Position numbers and translations under genes: made by a program. The notes under the pieces are model-generated. The model was not told the origin of the DNA. It searched no databases and was given only the letters and a program-made list of their open reading frames with translations. DNA of 64,000 nt from Rubellimicrobium sp. GTDB taxonomy: Bacteria; Pseudomonadota; Alphaproteobacteria; Rhodobacterales; Rhodobacteraceae. The stretch spans positions 36,066 to 100,065 of the forward strand of contig JACFNP010000003.1 in NCBI GenBank assembly GCA_019454835.1. The letters run 5' to 3'. Below, piece after piece: positions 19,953 to 28,500 of this stretch; positions within the stretch are counted from its first letter, which is position 1; each line of letters starts with the position of its first letter.

Positions 19953-20963
19953 TCAGTGCACCATCAGGCTGCCATCGTCGGGAAGATACGAGCCGTCGAA
20001 ATAGAGCGACGGGTCGATCTCGTTCTCGAAGTCGTAGGTGACGGCGATCTGCTGCAACGAATTGGCAAAGCGCGCCTCGTCGATATTGCCCAGACCGTGT
20101 TCGCGCACCCAGTCGGTGACGATGTTGTCGCGCAGCGCCAGTTCGAGACGGCGCTGCTCGAGTTCGGTGTCCATCGCCGGGTTGAAGGGCTGCATCGCCG
20201 CGATGGCCGACGCGGGGTCGTCGATCGCATCCTGCACCCCGTGCGCGACGGCGCGCAGGAAGCCGGTGACCATCTCGGGGTTGGCGGCGGCGAAATCGGT
20301 GTTGACGATGAAGAGGTTGCCGTAAAGGTCCAGCCCGTAGTCCGCCATCAGCATGACGTTGAGATCATCCTCGGGCACGCCCAGCCGCGCGGTGCTCAGG
20401 AACGAGGTGAAGCCGAAGCCCGCCACCGCATCGACCTGCCCCTCGGCCAGCATCGGCTCGCGCACCGGGAAGCCCACCGGCTCGACCGTCACCTTTGACA
20501 CGTCGATGTCGTTTTCGGCGGCAAAGACCGGGAACTGCGCCCAGGCGCCATCCGACGGCGGCGCGCCGAGGATGTGGCCTTCAAGATCTTTGGGTTCGTT
20601 GATGCCCAGACTGTAGCGCCCGACGATGGAAAACGCGGGCTTGTTATACATGATCATCACCCCGATCACCGGCGCGCCGGGGTTCTGGTCGAGGAACTTG
20701 ACGAGGCTGGCGGTGTCGGCAAAGCCGATGGGATAGGCCCCGGTCGCCACCTTGGGGATCGCATCGAGCGACCCCTGCCCGGCCGTGATCTCGACCTCGA
20801 GACCTTCGGCCGCGAAATGCCCGTTGGCCGAGGCGAGGAAATAGGGCGCGGCCTGTCCCTCGAACAGCCAGTCCAGCGCGAGCGGCATCTGCGTGGTCTC
20901 GGCCAGCGCCGGACCCGCCAGCACGGCCCCCAGCGCCATTGCGGAAGCAAGACGGTGAAACAT
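19953..20963 (-). CDS. ABC transporter substrate-binding protein, NMT1/THI5-like
   Basis: This 336-residue periplasmic protein has a signal peptide (MFHRLASAMALGAVLAGPALA) and an NMT1/THI5-like domain. The pattern DWLFEGQAAPYFLASANGHFAAEGLEVE and GIGFADTAS-type loop resemble ThiY, which binds formylaminopyrimidine. Related proteins bind sulfonates or riboflavin, so thiamine-precursor uptake is only the leading guess. No TPP riboswitch is visible in the 120 bases upstream. The gene leads a three-gene operon with the ATPase and permease. Confidence 0.85.
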   Translation of the reverse strand: MFHRLASAMALGAVLAGPALAETTQMPLALDWLFEGQAAPYFLASANGHFAAEGLEVEITAGQGSLDAIPKVATGAYPIGFADTASLVKFLDQNPGAPVIGVMIMYNKPAFSIVGRYSLGINEPKDLEGHILGAPPSDGAWAQFPVFAAENDIDVSKVTVEPVGFPVREPMLAEGQVDAVAGFGFTSFLSTARLGVPEDDLNVMLMADYGLDLYGNLFIVNTDFAAANPEMVTGFLRAVAHGVQDAIDDPASAIAAMQPFNPAMDTELEQRRLELALRDNIVTDWVREHGLGNIDEARFANSLQQIAVTYDFENEIDPSLYFDGSYLPDDGSLMVH

Positions 20964-21115
20964 GTTCTCTCCCTGCGCCCGGACGTTGCCGGGTCATTAT
21001 GGTTTTCACGTTCTGCAACCCGGCCCCGCGACGATTGCAGGCCGGTGCCGGAATCAGCCTAGCACGGGAATCGCTTTCGCCCAGCATGGAATTGCCGGGG
21101 GGGACGGGGGGGGGC

Positions 21116-21301
21116 CGTCATTGCGAGGAGCCGAAGGCGACGCGGCAATCCACGGGGCCGGGGGCTGCGCCCGGTGTGGATTGCTTCACTTCGTTCGCAA
21201 TGACGGGAACTGCCGTCATTGCGAGGAGGCGAAGCCGACGCGGCAACCTCGATGTCGTGTGTGAGCGGTCGGGGTTGCTTCGGCTGCGCCTCGCAATGAC
21301 G
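21116..21301. repeat. Two tandem family A repeats of different subtype
   Basis: The first copy (21116-21205) is the TGGATTGC subtype ending CACTTCGTTCGCAATGAC. The second (21214-21301) is the GGGGTTGC subtype. Together with about 110 bases of plain GC-rich sequence they fill the gap between the ABC operon and trxB. Confidence 0.9.
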
Positions 21302-21313
21302 ATTGCCCCCGCC

Positions 21314-22255
21314 CTACTCCAGCGCCGAAAGGAATTTCTCCGCATCCAGCGCCGCCATGCAGCCCATGCCTGCGCTGGTCACGGCCTGCCGGTAGTGGTC
21401 GTCGGTCAGGTCGCCCGCCGCGAACACGCCGGGAATGGCGGTGCGGGTGCTGCCGGGTTCGACGCTCACATAGCCGCCCTCGCGCAGCGGCAACTGCCCC
21501 GCCACCAGTTCCGACGCGGGCGCATGGCCGATGGCGATGAAGACGCCCCTGGCCGGAATCTCGCTTTCGGCGCCGGTCTTCACGTTGCGCACCCGCACGC
21601 CGCGCACCCCGGCGGGATCGCCCGCCGCAAGCACCTCCTCGACGGTGTGGTCCCAGAGCACCTCGATCTTGGGATGCTTCAGCAACCGCTCCTGCAATAT
21701 CTTCTCGGCGCGCAGGCTGTCGCGGCGGTGAACCAGCGTCACCTTCGTGGCGAAATTGGTCAGGAACAGCGCTTCCTCGACCGCCGTGTTGCCGCCGCCG
21801 ACCACGACGATTTCCTCGCCCCGGTAAAAGAACCCGTCGCAGGTCGCGCAGGCCGAGACGCCAAAGCCGCGCAGGCTCTGCTCGCTGTCCAGCCCCAGCC
21901 ATTTCGCCCGCGCGCCGGTCGCCAGAATGACCGCGTCGGCGGTATAGACGGTGCCGGAATCGCCGGTGGCGCGGAACGGGCGCTGTGACAGGTCCAGCGC
22001 GGTGATGATGTCGCTCACGATCTCGGTGCCCATCGCGCGGGCATGTTCCTCCATCAGGACCATCAGGTCCGGCCCCTGGATCGACACCTGCCCCGGCCAG
22101 TTCTCGACCTCGGTGGTAGTGGTGAGTTGGCCGCCCGGCTCGATCCCCTGCACCAGCAGCGGCGACAGCATCGCCCGCGCGGCATAGACGGCGGCGGTAT
22201 AGCCTGCGGGGCCGGAGCCGATGATGAGCAGCCGGACGTGTCGCGGGTCGGTCAT
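21314..22255 (-). CDS. trxB: Thioredoxin-disulfide reductase
   Basis: This 313-residue FAD enzyme passes electrons from NADPH to thioredoxin. The FAD-binding motif is IIGSGPAGYTAAVYAARA, the redox-active CATC is at residues 136-139, the NADPH motif is VVVGGGNTAVEEAL, and the C-terminal FAD motif is GVFAAGDLTDDHYRQAVTSAGMGC. It is divergent from the Lrp-type regulator at 22390, with about 130 bases between them that could hold control sites for both. Confidence 0.96.
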   Translation of the reverse strand: MTDPRHVRLLIIGSGPAGYTAAVYAARAMLSPLLVQGIEPGGQLTTTTEVENWPGQVSIQGPDLMVLMEEHARAMGTEIVSDIITALDLSQRPFRATGDSGTVYTADAVILATGARAKWLGLDSEQSLRGFGVSACATCDGFFYRGEEIVVVGGGNTAVEEALFLTNFATKVTLVHRRDSLRAEKILQERLLKHPKIEVLWDHTVEEVLAAGDPAGVRGVRVRNVKTGAESEIPARGVFIAIGHAPASELVAGQLPLREGGYVSVEPGSTRTAIPGVFAAGDLTDDHYRQAVTSAGMGCMAALDAEKFLSALE

Positions 22256-22389
22256 GGTGATGGTCCCTCAAACATTCTTCTTTCCGCATATAATATCCCG
22301 ACGCGGCCCTTCAACCTGCCCTCTGCCCCGAGGTTGCGCAAGCACCGGCCCGCCGCTATCTCGACCACATCCCAACGGAGCCGCGCCCG

Positions 22390-22860
22390 ATGAAACTCGA
22401 CGAGATCGACCGCATGATCCTTGCCGAACTCCAGGCAAGCGGTCGGATGACCAATGTCGAACTCGCGCGCCGGGTCGGCATCTCGGCGCCGCCCTGCCTG
22501 CGGCGGCTGCGGGCGCTGGAGGAACAGGGCATCATCCGGGCCTATCATGCGGACATCGACCCGGCGGCGCTGGGCTTCGAGGTGCAGGTCTTTGCCCAGG
22601 TGCGCCTCGCGCGCCAGAGCGAGGCCGATCTCGCCGCCTTCGAGGCGCGCTGCCGCGACTGGCCGATGGTCCGCGAATGCCACATGCTCAACGGCGAGGT
22701 CGATTTCATCCTGCGCTGCGTGGCGCCGGACCTGCCCGCGTTCCAGACATTCCTCACGCAGGAACTGACCGCCGCGCCGCAGGTGGAAAGCGTCAAGACC
22801 AGCCTCGTCATCCGGTCGGCCAAGGACGAACCGGCGGTGCCCTTCGGCTTGTTGGGCTGA
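22390..22860 (+). CDS. Lrp/AsnC family transcriptional regulator
   Basis: This 156-residue regulator has an N-terminal winged HTH (DEIDRMILAELQASGRMTNVELARRVGISAPPCLRRLRALE) and a C-terminal RAM ligand-binding domain (residues about 65-150, including RECHMLNGEVDFILRCV). Such proteins respond to amino acids. It is transcribed away from trxB. Because feast/famine regulators often control a divergent neighbour, trxB is a possible target, but no operator could be read. Confidence 0.9.
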   Translation: MKLDEIDRMILAELQASGRMTNVELARRVGISAPPCLRRLRALEEQGIIRAYHADIDPAALGFEVQVFAQVRLARQSEADLAAFEARCRDWPMVRECHMLNGEVDFILRCVAPDLPAFQTFLTQELTAAPQVESVKTSLVIRSAKDEPAVPFGLLG

Positions 22861-22865
22861 CCGCC

Positions 22866-23561
22866 TCAGGCGGCGCAGGTCAGGTCCAGATCGGCGCGGC
22901 GCAATCTGGGAAAGGCGGGCAGTCCCCAGTCGGCCATGTCGTCCACATGGGGAAAGCAGGACAGGAACAGGTCGATGTATCCGGCATGCAGGCCGAGATT
23001 GTGAACCGGTTCCGGGTGGTAGCTTTCGACCTCGACACCGTTTGCGACGATGATCTCGTGACCGGCAAAGCCGAGATGGCAGATTTCCACCGGCGCGGGG
23101 GGCGTGATCTCGATCACGCCGCAGCCGTCGATGAAATCGCGCGCCGGGATCAGCGCCGCCTCGCGGCCGGTCAGCCGTTCGACCGCCGCACCGCGCTGGG
23201 TGACGCGCGCCGAGGGGCCGAGCACGAGGTCGTGCATCGGTCGCGCGATGCCCAGCGCATCCGCCGCGATGCGCGTCAGCGTGCCCATCGCCGGATCCTG
23301 CCCGGCGGCCTGGGGCACCAGCAGCGTCGTGCCCTTCCAGAGCAGCGTCTGAAAGCCGCTTCCGACCGTGCGCACCTGGTCGCCGGGCCAGAGATCGCCC
23401 ACGGCAGTAAGGCCGCGATCCGTGGCCACCAGCGTGGCGCGCGTGAAGGCGGCGAAAGGTTCTTCAAAGGCGGGAAGCGCCGGCACCAGGCGCGGCGAGA
23501 TGTTCACGTCACCGGAGGGTGACAGACAGGCGACCTCAACCCTGCGCATGAGAGGCGTCAT
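22866..23561 (-). CDS. Hint-domain protein lacking the usual N-terminal cysteine
   Basis: This protein of about 231 residues carries a Hint (hedgehog/intein) fold. TLVATDRGLTAVGDLWPGDQVRTVGSGFQTLLW matches the start of the domain, and HNLGLHAGYIDLFL and NGVEVESYHPEP match its end. In the common pattern the domain opens with CF-x-x-GT, where Cys is the self-processing nucleophile. Here the residues are A38-F-T-R-A-T, so the nucleophile is absent. Start choice is uncertain: ATGs at 23561 and 23663 are both possible. It converges with the Lrp gene, five bases apart. Confidence 0.7.
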   Translation of the reverse strand: MTPLMRRVEVACLSPSGDVNISPRLVPALPAFEEPFAAFTRATLVATDRGLTAVGDLWPGDQVRTVGSGFQTLLWKGTTLLVPQAAGQDPAMGTLTRIAADALGIARPMHDLVLGPSARVTQRGAAVERLTGREAALIPARDFIDGCGVIEITPPAPVEICHLGFAGHEIIVANGVEVESYHPEPVHNLGLHAGYIDLFLSCFPHVDDMADWGLPAFPRLRRADLDLTCAA

Positions 23562-23875
23562 GCGCCGAGGCCGCCCGTCCGACCGAGCATTCCGGTCGCG
23601 CGCGACCGGAGGAGAAACACGTCCAGCATCAGGGCTGCTGGCAGGCCGGGGACCGGAAACCATCTCGCACACAAAGCTGATCGCGCTACGGTCGGCCCCC
23701 ACCGACAACTGCCGAGCGCGTGTTGAACAAGGCGAATATGTCCGGTCCGGGCGGCGGCTGTCAAAATGTGCCGCCGGATTCGCGCAGGACGTGGCCAGTC
23801 AGCGCGCGGGCGCCGGATTGTTGCCGGGTTGCGAACCGCGCTGCCACAATTCGATTCGGGCCGATCCGCGTCGGG

Positions 23876-24187
23876 TCAGCGTTCGATCCGCAGGGTCTGC
23901 ACCAGCACGCCGCTGTCGCGGTCGTAGATCAGGATGCGCTCGTCGTCGGTGACCACCGCAAACCAGTCCGGCCCCTGCGTGAAGGCCAGAGCCCTTGCGC
24001 CCTCGGGCAGGGTCAGGCTGTCGGGCAGGATGCGCGGCTCGACCGACAGCTTCACGATCAGCGTGACGATCAGCGCGAGGAACCCGGCGATCATCACGAC
24101 GGCCAGCGCCAGCACAAGCCGCTTGAGGAACAGCGCCTGAGGTGGCAGGGGGGCCGCATCGTCAACGGGGCTGTCGGGGGACCGCAT
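23876..24187 (-). CDS. Small single-pass membrane protein (DUF6476-like)
   Basis: This 103-residue protein has a short N-terminal cytoplasmic stretch, one strong membrane segment (LVLALAVVMIAGFLALIVTLIV) and a C-terminal soluble part (LPEGARALAFTQGPDWFAVVTDDERILIYDRDSGVLVQTLRI) that looks like a single WD/beta-propeller-type blade. It resembles a small uncharacterised family common in Rhodobacteraceae. Its start codon lies on top of the rluD start on the other strand: the two ATGs overlap in the sequence CATG at 24185-24188. Confidence 0.75.
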   Translation of the reverse strand: MRSPDSPVDDAAPLPPQALFLKRLVLALAVVMIAGFLALIVTLIVKLSVEPRILPDSLTLPEGARALAFTQGPDWFAVVTDDERILIYDRDSGVLVQTLRIER

Positions 24188-25184
24188 GGATCGTCTCGTC
24201 ACCTTCACCATCGGCGCAAACCCGCCGCCGCGCCTTGATAGGGCGCTGGCGCGCGACGTGCCAGAGGCCGAGGACCTGTCGCGCTCGCGTCTGGTCCGGC
24301 TGATCGCCGAGGGCCGGGTGCAGGTGAACGGCGTCGTGGCGGAGGATGCCTCCGGCCCGGTGGCCGAGGGCGATGCCGTAGTCGTCACGGTGCCCGCCCC
24401 GGTCCCAAGCCATGTCGGCGCCGAGGCGATCACGCTGACGATCCTCTACGAGGACGACGATCTCATCGTCGTGGACAAGCCTGCGGGCATGGTGGTCCAT
24501 CCCGCGCCCGGCAGCCCTTCGGGCACGCTGGTCAACGCGCTGCTTGCCCATTGCGGCGACACGTTGTCGGGGGTGGGCGGCGAAAGGCGGCCCGGCATCG
24601 TCCACCGGATCGACAAGGACACCTCGGGCCTGCTGGTCGCGGCGAAATCGGACCGCGCCCATCACGGGCTGGCCGATCAGTTCGCCGCCCACAGCGTCGA
24701 GCGCCACTACCGCGCCATCTGCCACGGCGTGCCTGCGGCGGGCGATCCGCGCCTGCGCGGCCTGCCGGGCGTCAGCGCCGAGGCGGGCGGCGTCATCCGC
24801 ATCGCCACCGGCCTTGCCCGCCACCGCCACGACCGCCAGCGGCAGGCGGTGACGGTGGCGGGCCGCCGCGCGGTGACCCGGCTGCGGGTCGAGGAGGCAT
24901 TCGGCGATCACGCGGCGCTGCTCGACTGCTGGCTGGAAACCGGGCGGACGCATCAGATCCGGGTGCATCTGTCCCACGCGGGCCACGCCCTTGTCGGCGA
25001 TCCGGTCTACGGCGGGCGCCGCCGCCTGCCCGCATCCGTCCCCGACTCCGCCCGCACCTTCCCCCGGCAGGCGCTCCATGCGGCGACGCTGGGCTTCGTG
25101 CACCCGGTGACCGGCACCACGATGCGCTTCGCCTCGCCGCTGCCCGACGACATGGCGGGGCTGGCGGCGATGCTGCGGGGGTAA
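24186..25184 (+). CDS. rluD: RluA-family 23S rRNA pseudouridine synthase (RluD-like)
   Basis: This 332-residue enzyme isomerises uridines in 23S rRNA. An S4 RNA-binding domain occupies residues 15-70 (RLDRALARDVPEAEDLSRSRLVRLIAEGRVQVNG). The catalytic motif is HRIDKDTSGLLV, with D143 as the nucleophilic aspartate. LETGRTHQIRVHLSHAGHALVGDPVYGG is the C-terminal signature. RluD is the best guess because of the S4 domain and length, but RluC or another RluA member is possible. Its start overlaps that of a divergent small membrane protein gene. Confidence 0.9.
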   Translation: MDRLVTFTIGANPPPRLDRALARDVPEAEDLSRSRLVRLIAEGRVQVNGVVAEDASGPVAEGDAVVVTVPAPVPSHVGAEAITLTILYEDDDLIVVDKPAGMVVHPAPGSPSGTLVNALLAHCGDTLSGVGGERRPGIVHRIDKDTSGLLVAAKSDRAHHGLADQFAAHSVERHYRAICHGVPAAGDPRLRGLPGVSAEAGGVIRIATGLARHRHDRQRQAVTVAGRRAVTRLRVEEAFGDHAALLDCWLETGRTHQIRVHLSHAGHALVGDPVYGGRRRLPASVPDSARTFPRQALHAATLGFVHPVTGTTMRFASPLPDDMAGLAAMLRG

Positions 25185-25203
25185 GGCGCCGCCGTTGCGA
25201 GTA

Positions 25204-25294
25204 TCCGTCATTGCGAGGCGAAGCCGAAGCAACCCCGACCGCTCTCGCAATGCCGTCGAGGTTGCTTCGTCGGCTTCGCCTCCCCGCAATGACG
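25204..25294. repeat. Family A repeat
   Basis: This single full copy lies between rluD and sat-cysC. The following 170 bases hold no gene and presumably the sat-cysC promoter. Confidence 0.9.
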
Positions 25295-25468
25295 GGGGGT
25301 GCGGCAAGGCTTTCTTTACCTTCCTGCGCGACAAGCCGGTTCGGCGCGCCATCCCGGCCAGACCACCCCGCCGCGCCGCAGCGTTGCTTGAATTCCGCCG
25401 CATTCCGGGTCTAGGCGGCGGCTGATCGCGCTCGCCGTCGTCAAGATGTCATTCAAGGAACCTCCCGC

Positions 25469-27172
25469 ATGTCCGCCCATCTCGCTCCGATCCCCGAACT
25501 CTACGTCAGCCACGACAGCGCGCTGAAGCTCAAGGCGGCGGCCGCCGAACTGAAAAGCCACGACCTGACCCGGCGCCAGACCTGCGATCTCGACCTGCTG
25601 ATGAACGGCGGCTTTCATCCGCTGAAGGGTTTCCTGACCGAGGCCGATTACGACGGCGTCGTCGACGACATGCGGCTGGCGGACGGCACGCTCTGGCCGA
25701 TGCCGGTGACGCTGGATGTCAGCCCCGAATTCGCCGAAAGCCTGACCCTGGGCGAGGATATCGCCCTGCGTGATCAGGAAGGCGTGATCCTCGCCACCAT
25801 GACCGTCACCGACCGCTGGACGCCCGACAAGCACCGTGAGGCGCTGGGTGTCTTCGGCGCCGACGACATGGCCCATGCGGGCGTGAACTACCTGCACAAC
25901 AAGGCGGGCAAGGTCTATCTGGGCGGGCCGGTGACCGGATTGCAGCCGCCGGTGCACTACGATTTCCGCGGCCGCCGCGACACCCCCAACGAGCTGCGGG
26001 CCTTCTTTCGCAAGATGGGCTGGCAGCGCATCGTCGGCTTCCAGACCCGCAACCCTTTGCACCGCGCGCATCAGGAACTGACCTTCCGCGCCGCCCGCGA
26101 GGCGCAGGCCAACCTGCTGATTCACCCCGTGGTCGGCATGACGCGGCCCGGCGACGTGGATCATTTCACCCGCGTGCGCTGCTACGAGGCGGTGCTGCCG
26201 AAATACCCCGCCGCCACCACCCATCTGAGCCTGCTCAATCTGGCGATGCGCATGGGCGGCCCGCGCGAGGCGCTGTGGCATGCGATCATCCGCCGCAACC
26301 ACGGGCTGACGCATTTCATCATCGGCCGCGACCACGCCGGCCCCGGCAAGAATAGCCAGGGCGAAAACTTCTACGGTCCCTATGACGCGCAGAATCTGGT
26401 GAAGAAGCATCAGGACGAAATCGGCATCACCGTCGTCCCCTTCCGCCAGATGGTCTATGTGCAGGAAAAGGCCCAGTATTTCCCCGAGGACGAGGTGCCC
26501 GAAGGCGCGACCGTGCTGAACATTTCAGGCACCGAACTGCGCCGCCGCCTGCGCGAGGGGCTGGAGATTCCCGACTGGTTCTCGTTCCCCGAAGTGGTCG
26601 AACAGTTGCGCAAGACCAGCCCGGAACGGTCACGGCAGGGCTTTACGGTGTTCTTCACCGGCCTGTCGGGATCAGGGAAATCGACCATCGCCAATGCGCT
26701 GATGGTGAAGCTGATGGAACTGGGCGGGCGCCCGGTGACGCTGCTCGATGGCGACGTGGTGCGCAAGCACCTGTCGTCGGAGCTGGGCTTTTCCCGCGAA
26801 CACCGCGACATCAACATCCGCCGCATCGGCTATGTGGCCTCCGAGATCACCAAGAACGGCGGCATCGCGCTCTGCGCCCCCATCGCCCCCTATGCCGCCA
26901 CCCGCCGCGAGGTCCGCGAGATGATCGAGGACCACGGCGCCTTCATCGAGGTGCATGTGGCCACCAGCCTCGAAGAATGCGAACGGCGCGACCGCAAGGG
27001 GTTGTACAAACTGGCGCGTGAGGGGAAGATCAAGGAATTCACCGGCATTTCCGACCCTTACGAAGTGCCCGAAAGCCCCGAACTGCGGGTCGACACCGAG
27101 AATGTCGATGTCGATTCCTGCGCCCATCAGGTGCTGCTGAAGCTGGAGGGCATGGGCCTGATCCGCGCCTGA
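25469..27172 (+). CDS. sat-cysC: Bifunctional sulfate adenylyltransferase / adenylylsulfate kinase
   Basis: This 567-residue fusion activates sulfate. The N-terminal two thirds is a homomeric ATP sulfurylase with QTRNPLHRAHQEL (nucleotide-binding HxxH-type motif) and GRDHAGPG. The C-terminal third is APS kinase with the P-loop FFTGLSGSGKSTIANAL near residue 397 and DGDVVRKHLSSELGFSREHRDINIRR. Both domains keep their catalytic motifs, so the protein should make PAPS from sulfate in two steps. This supplies cysteine synthesis (cysK, 62538) and sulfotransferases such as the one at 59440. Confidence 0.96.
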   Translation: MSAHLAPIPELYVSHDSALKLKAAAAELKSHDLTRRQTCDLDLLMNGGFHPLKGFLTEADYDGVVDDMRLADGTLWPMPVTLDVSPEFAESLTLGEDIALRDQEGVILATMTVTDRWTPDKHREALGVFGADDMAHAGVNYLHNKAGKVYLGGPVTGLQPPVHYDFRGRRDTPNELRAFFRKMGWQRIVGFQTRNPLHRAHQELTFRAAREAQANLLIHPVVGMTRPGDVDHFTRVRCYEAVLPKYPAATTHLSLLNLAMRMGGPREALWHAIIRRNHGLTHFIIGRDHAGPGKNSQGENFYGPYDAQNLVKKHQDEIGITVVPFRQMVYVQEKAQYFPEDEVPEGATVLNISGTELRRRLREGLEIPDWFSFPEVVEQLRKTSPERSRQGFTVFFTGLSGSGKSTIANALMVKLMELGGRPVTLLDGDVVRKHLSSELGFSREHRDINIRRIGYVASEITKNGGIALCAPIAPYAATRREVREMIEDHGAFIEVHVATSLEECERRDRKGLYKLAREGKIKEFTGISDPYEVPESPELRVDTENVDVDSCAHQVLLKLEGMGLIRA

Positions 27173-27200
27173 TCCGGGCGCGGGTGGAAATCGGCACATC

Positions 27201-27287
27201 CGTCATTGCGAGGCGCCAGCCGACGAAGCAACCCCGATGTTGTGTGCAAGCGGTCGGGGTTGCTTCGGCTTGCGCCTCGCAATGACG
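27201..27287. repeat. Family A repeat
   Basis: This full copy lies between the convergent sat-cysC and DUF1150 genes. Downstream, GCTCGCCCGATCACCCC resembles the outer arm of the extended form. Confidence 0.9.
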
Positions 27288-27323
27288 AAATGTCCCGCTC
27301 GCCCGATCACCCCCGGAACCCCC

Positions 27324-27548
27324 TCAATGCACCGTCATCGGCACCTTGTCGTGCTGGCGGGCAAGGAAGAACGCCAGTTCGCGGTTGGCGACCAGCGCAA
27401 GGCGGGTGCCCTGGGCGTCGTGGACGGCGAAGATCACGTCGAGGTCGTGGACCTGGTTGCGGATTTCCTCGGGGAGCGAGGCGACCGCGACCGGCTTCAC
27501 GTAGACGACATCCTCGCCCAGCGCGCCGAGATCGTATTTCACATCCAT
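27324..27548 (-). CDS. DUF1150 family protein
   Basis: This 74-residue protein matches the DUF1150 family (EDVVYVKPVAVASLPEEIRNQ ... TRLALVANRELAFFLARQHDKVPMTVH). Its function is unknown. It is a frequent partner of Hsp20 in alphaproteobacteria. A strong AAAGGAGG lies upstream of the ATG at 27548. One base separates the hsp20 stop from this start, so the pair is translated together and should be heat-induced. Confidence 0.87.
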   Translation of the reverse strand: MDVKYDLGALGEDVVYVKPVAVASLPEEIRNQVHDLDVIFAVHDAQGTRLALVANRELAFFLARQHDKVPMTVH

Positions 27549-27549
27549 C

Positions 27550-27969
27550 TCACTGCCCTCCTTTCCTGATCCGCACGGTCTGCACCACCGCATCGGGGAC
27601 GTGGCGCACCAGATCGACATGCAGCAACCCGTCCTGCAGCACCGCCTCGCCGACATCGACGTTTTCGGCCAGGACGAAGCTGCGCTGGAACTGTCGCGCC
27701 GCGATGCCGCGATGCAGGAACACGCGGCCCGCGCTGTCGTCATGCTGGCGGCCGCGAATGACGAGGCTGCGGTCTTCGACCGTGATGGCCAGATCCTCGT
27801 CGCGGAAACCCGCCACGGCCAGCGTGATGCGATAGGACCGTTCGGAAGTCTGTTCGATGTTGTAGGGCGGATAGCCGTCGTTGCCGGCTTTCGCCGTGCG
27901 CTCGACCAGACGTTCGAGCTGGTCGAACCCCAGAAGGAACGGATGCGTTCCGAGCGCGAGTTTCGTCAT
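27550..27969 (-). CDS. hsp20: Hsp20 family small heat-shock protein (IbpA-like)
   Basis: This 139-residue alpha-crystallin-domain chaperone binds unfolding proteins without ATP. The domain runs from about residue 33 (YPPYNIEQTSERSYRITLAVAGF) to 128. The conserved LAVAGF and the HRGIAARQFQRSFVLAENV segment are both present. The C-terminal tail carries VRI, the I/V-x-I-type anchoring motif region. An RpoH-type promoter lies 64-92 bases upstream. It leads an operon with DUF1150. Confidence 0.94.
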   Translation of the reverse strand: MTKLALGTHPFLLGFDQLERLVERTAKAGNDGYPPYNIEQTSERSYRITLAVAGFRDEDLAITVEDRSLVIRGRQHDDSAGRVFLHRGIAARQFQRSFVLAENVDVGEAVLQDGLLHVDLVRHVPDAVVQTVRIRKGGQ

Positions 27970-28032
27970 GTGACACGTCCTTTGACAAAGCGACCGTGGA
28001 TGCAGGCCCCTGACGGCGACCCGGCAGGGCGA

Positions 28033-28061
28033 ATATGGGGGCGCTTGCCGTCACGGGCAAG
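28033..28061 (-). promoter_or_regulatory. RpoH-type heat-shock promoter of hsp20
   Basis: On the minus strand CTTGCC (28056-28061) and CCCCATAT (28033-28040) are 15 bases apart. CTTG with CCCCATNT is the classical sigma-32 pattern. It lies upstream of a gene expected to be heat-induced. Confidence 0.7.
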
Positions 28062-28083
28062 TGGGGGGCGGGTGCGGGTTCGC

Positions 28084-28256
28084 CGGGCAATCGGACGCGC
28101 GGCATGCTCCGTCACCCGCGAGGAGGCGAAGCCGACGAAGCAACCCCGATGCTGTGCGCGAGCAGTCGGGGTTGCTTCGGCTTCGCCTCGCAATGACGGG
28201 ATTTGCGGGCGGCGGCGCCGCACCAACACCCGCAGGGCCGTTCGCCCGATCGCCCC
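28084..28256. repeat. Extended family A element (core 28110-28198)
   Basis: The palindromic core is flanked by outer arms: GGGCAATCGGACG on the left and TTCGCCCGATCGCCCC on the right, which are imperfect inverted repeats. Its right arm matches, in reverse, the left arm of the element at 43297. The left core end reads GTCACCCGCGAGG instead of GTCATTGCGAGG. Confidence 0.8.
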
Positions 28257-28268
28257 CGGAGGCGGATC

Positions 28269-28362
28269 AGGGCAATCGCATTTGCCGGACAGCCAGCGCG
28301 CGGCCCGCAGGTTTCCCCCTTCGGGCGTGCGCTGCACGACCGGCGCCCGCCCCGCCCCCGAA
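28269..28362. repeat. Family C repeat, truncated copy
   Basis: This partial copy begins with the terminal sequence AGGGCAATCGCATTTGCCGG and ends within the central GC hairpin. It lies 12 bases from the extended family A element. The remainder of the 530-base gap before rsfS (28363-28500) holds no further feature I can name. Confidence 0.75.
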
Positions 28363-28500
28363 AACGCATGTGGCCCGGTTGTTTGCACGCCCCGGCGATG
28401 TTATCTTCACGCCAGCGCCCGGATGCGGCGTCCGCGATGAAAGGACGATGATCTGCCCATTCACCCCAGTGCGGCTCCGGATGCCGCCCAGGCAGCGCCG

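Noticed and set aside
20964..21115. TPP riboswitch upstream of the NMT1-type binding protein
   Set aside because: The conserved CTGAGA and related THI-box sequences are not present in this stretch on the coding strand.
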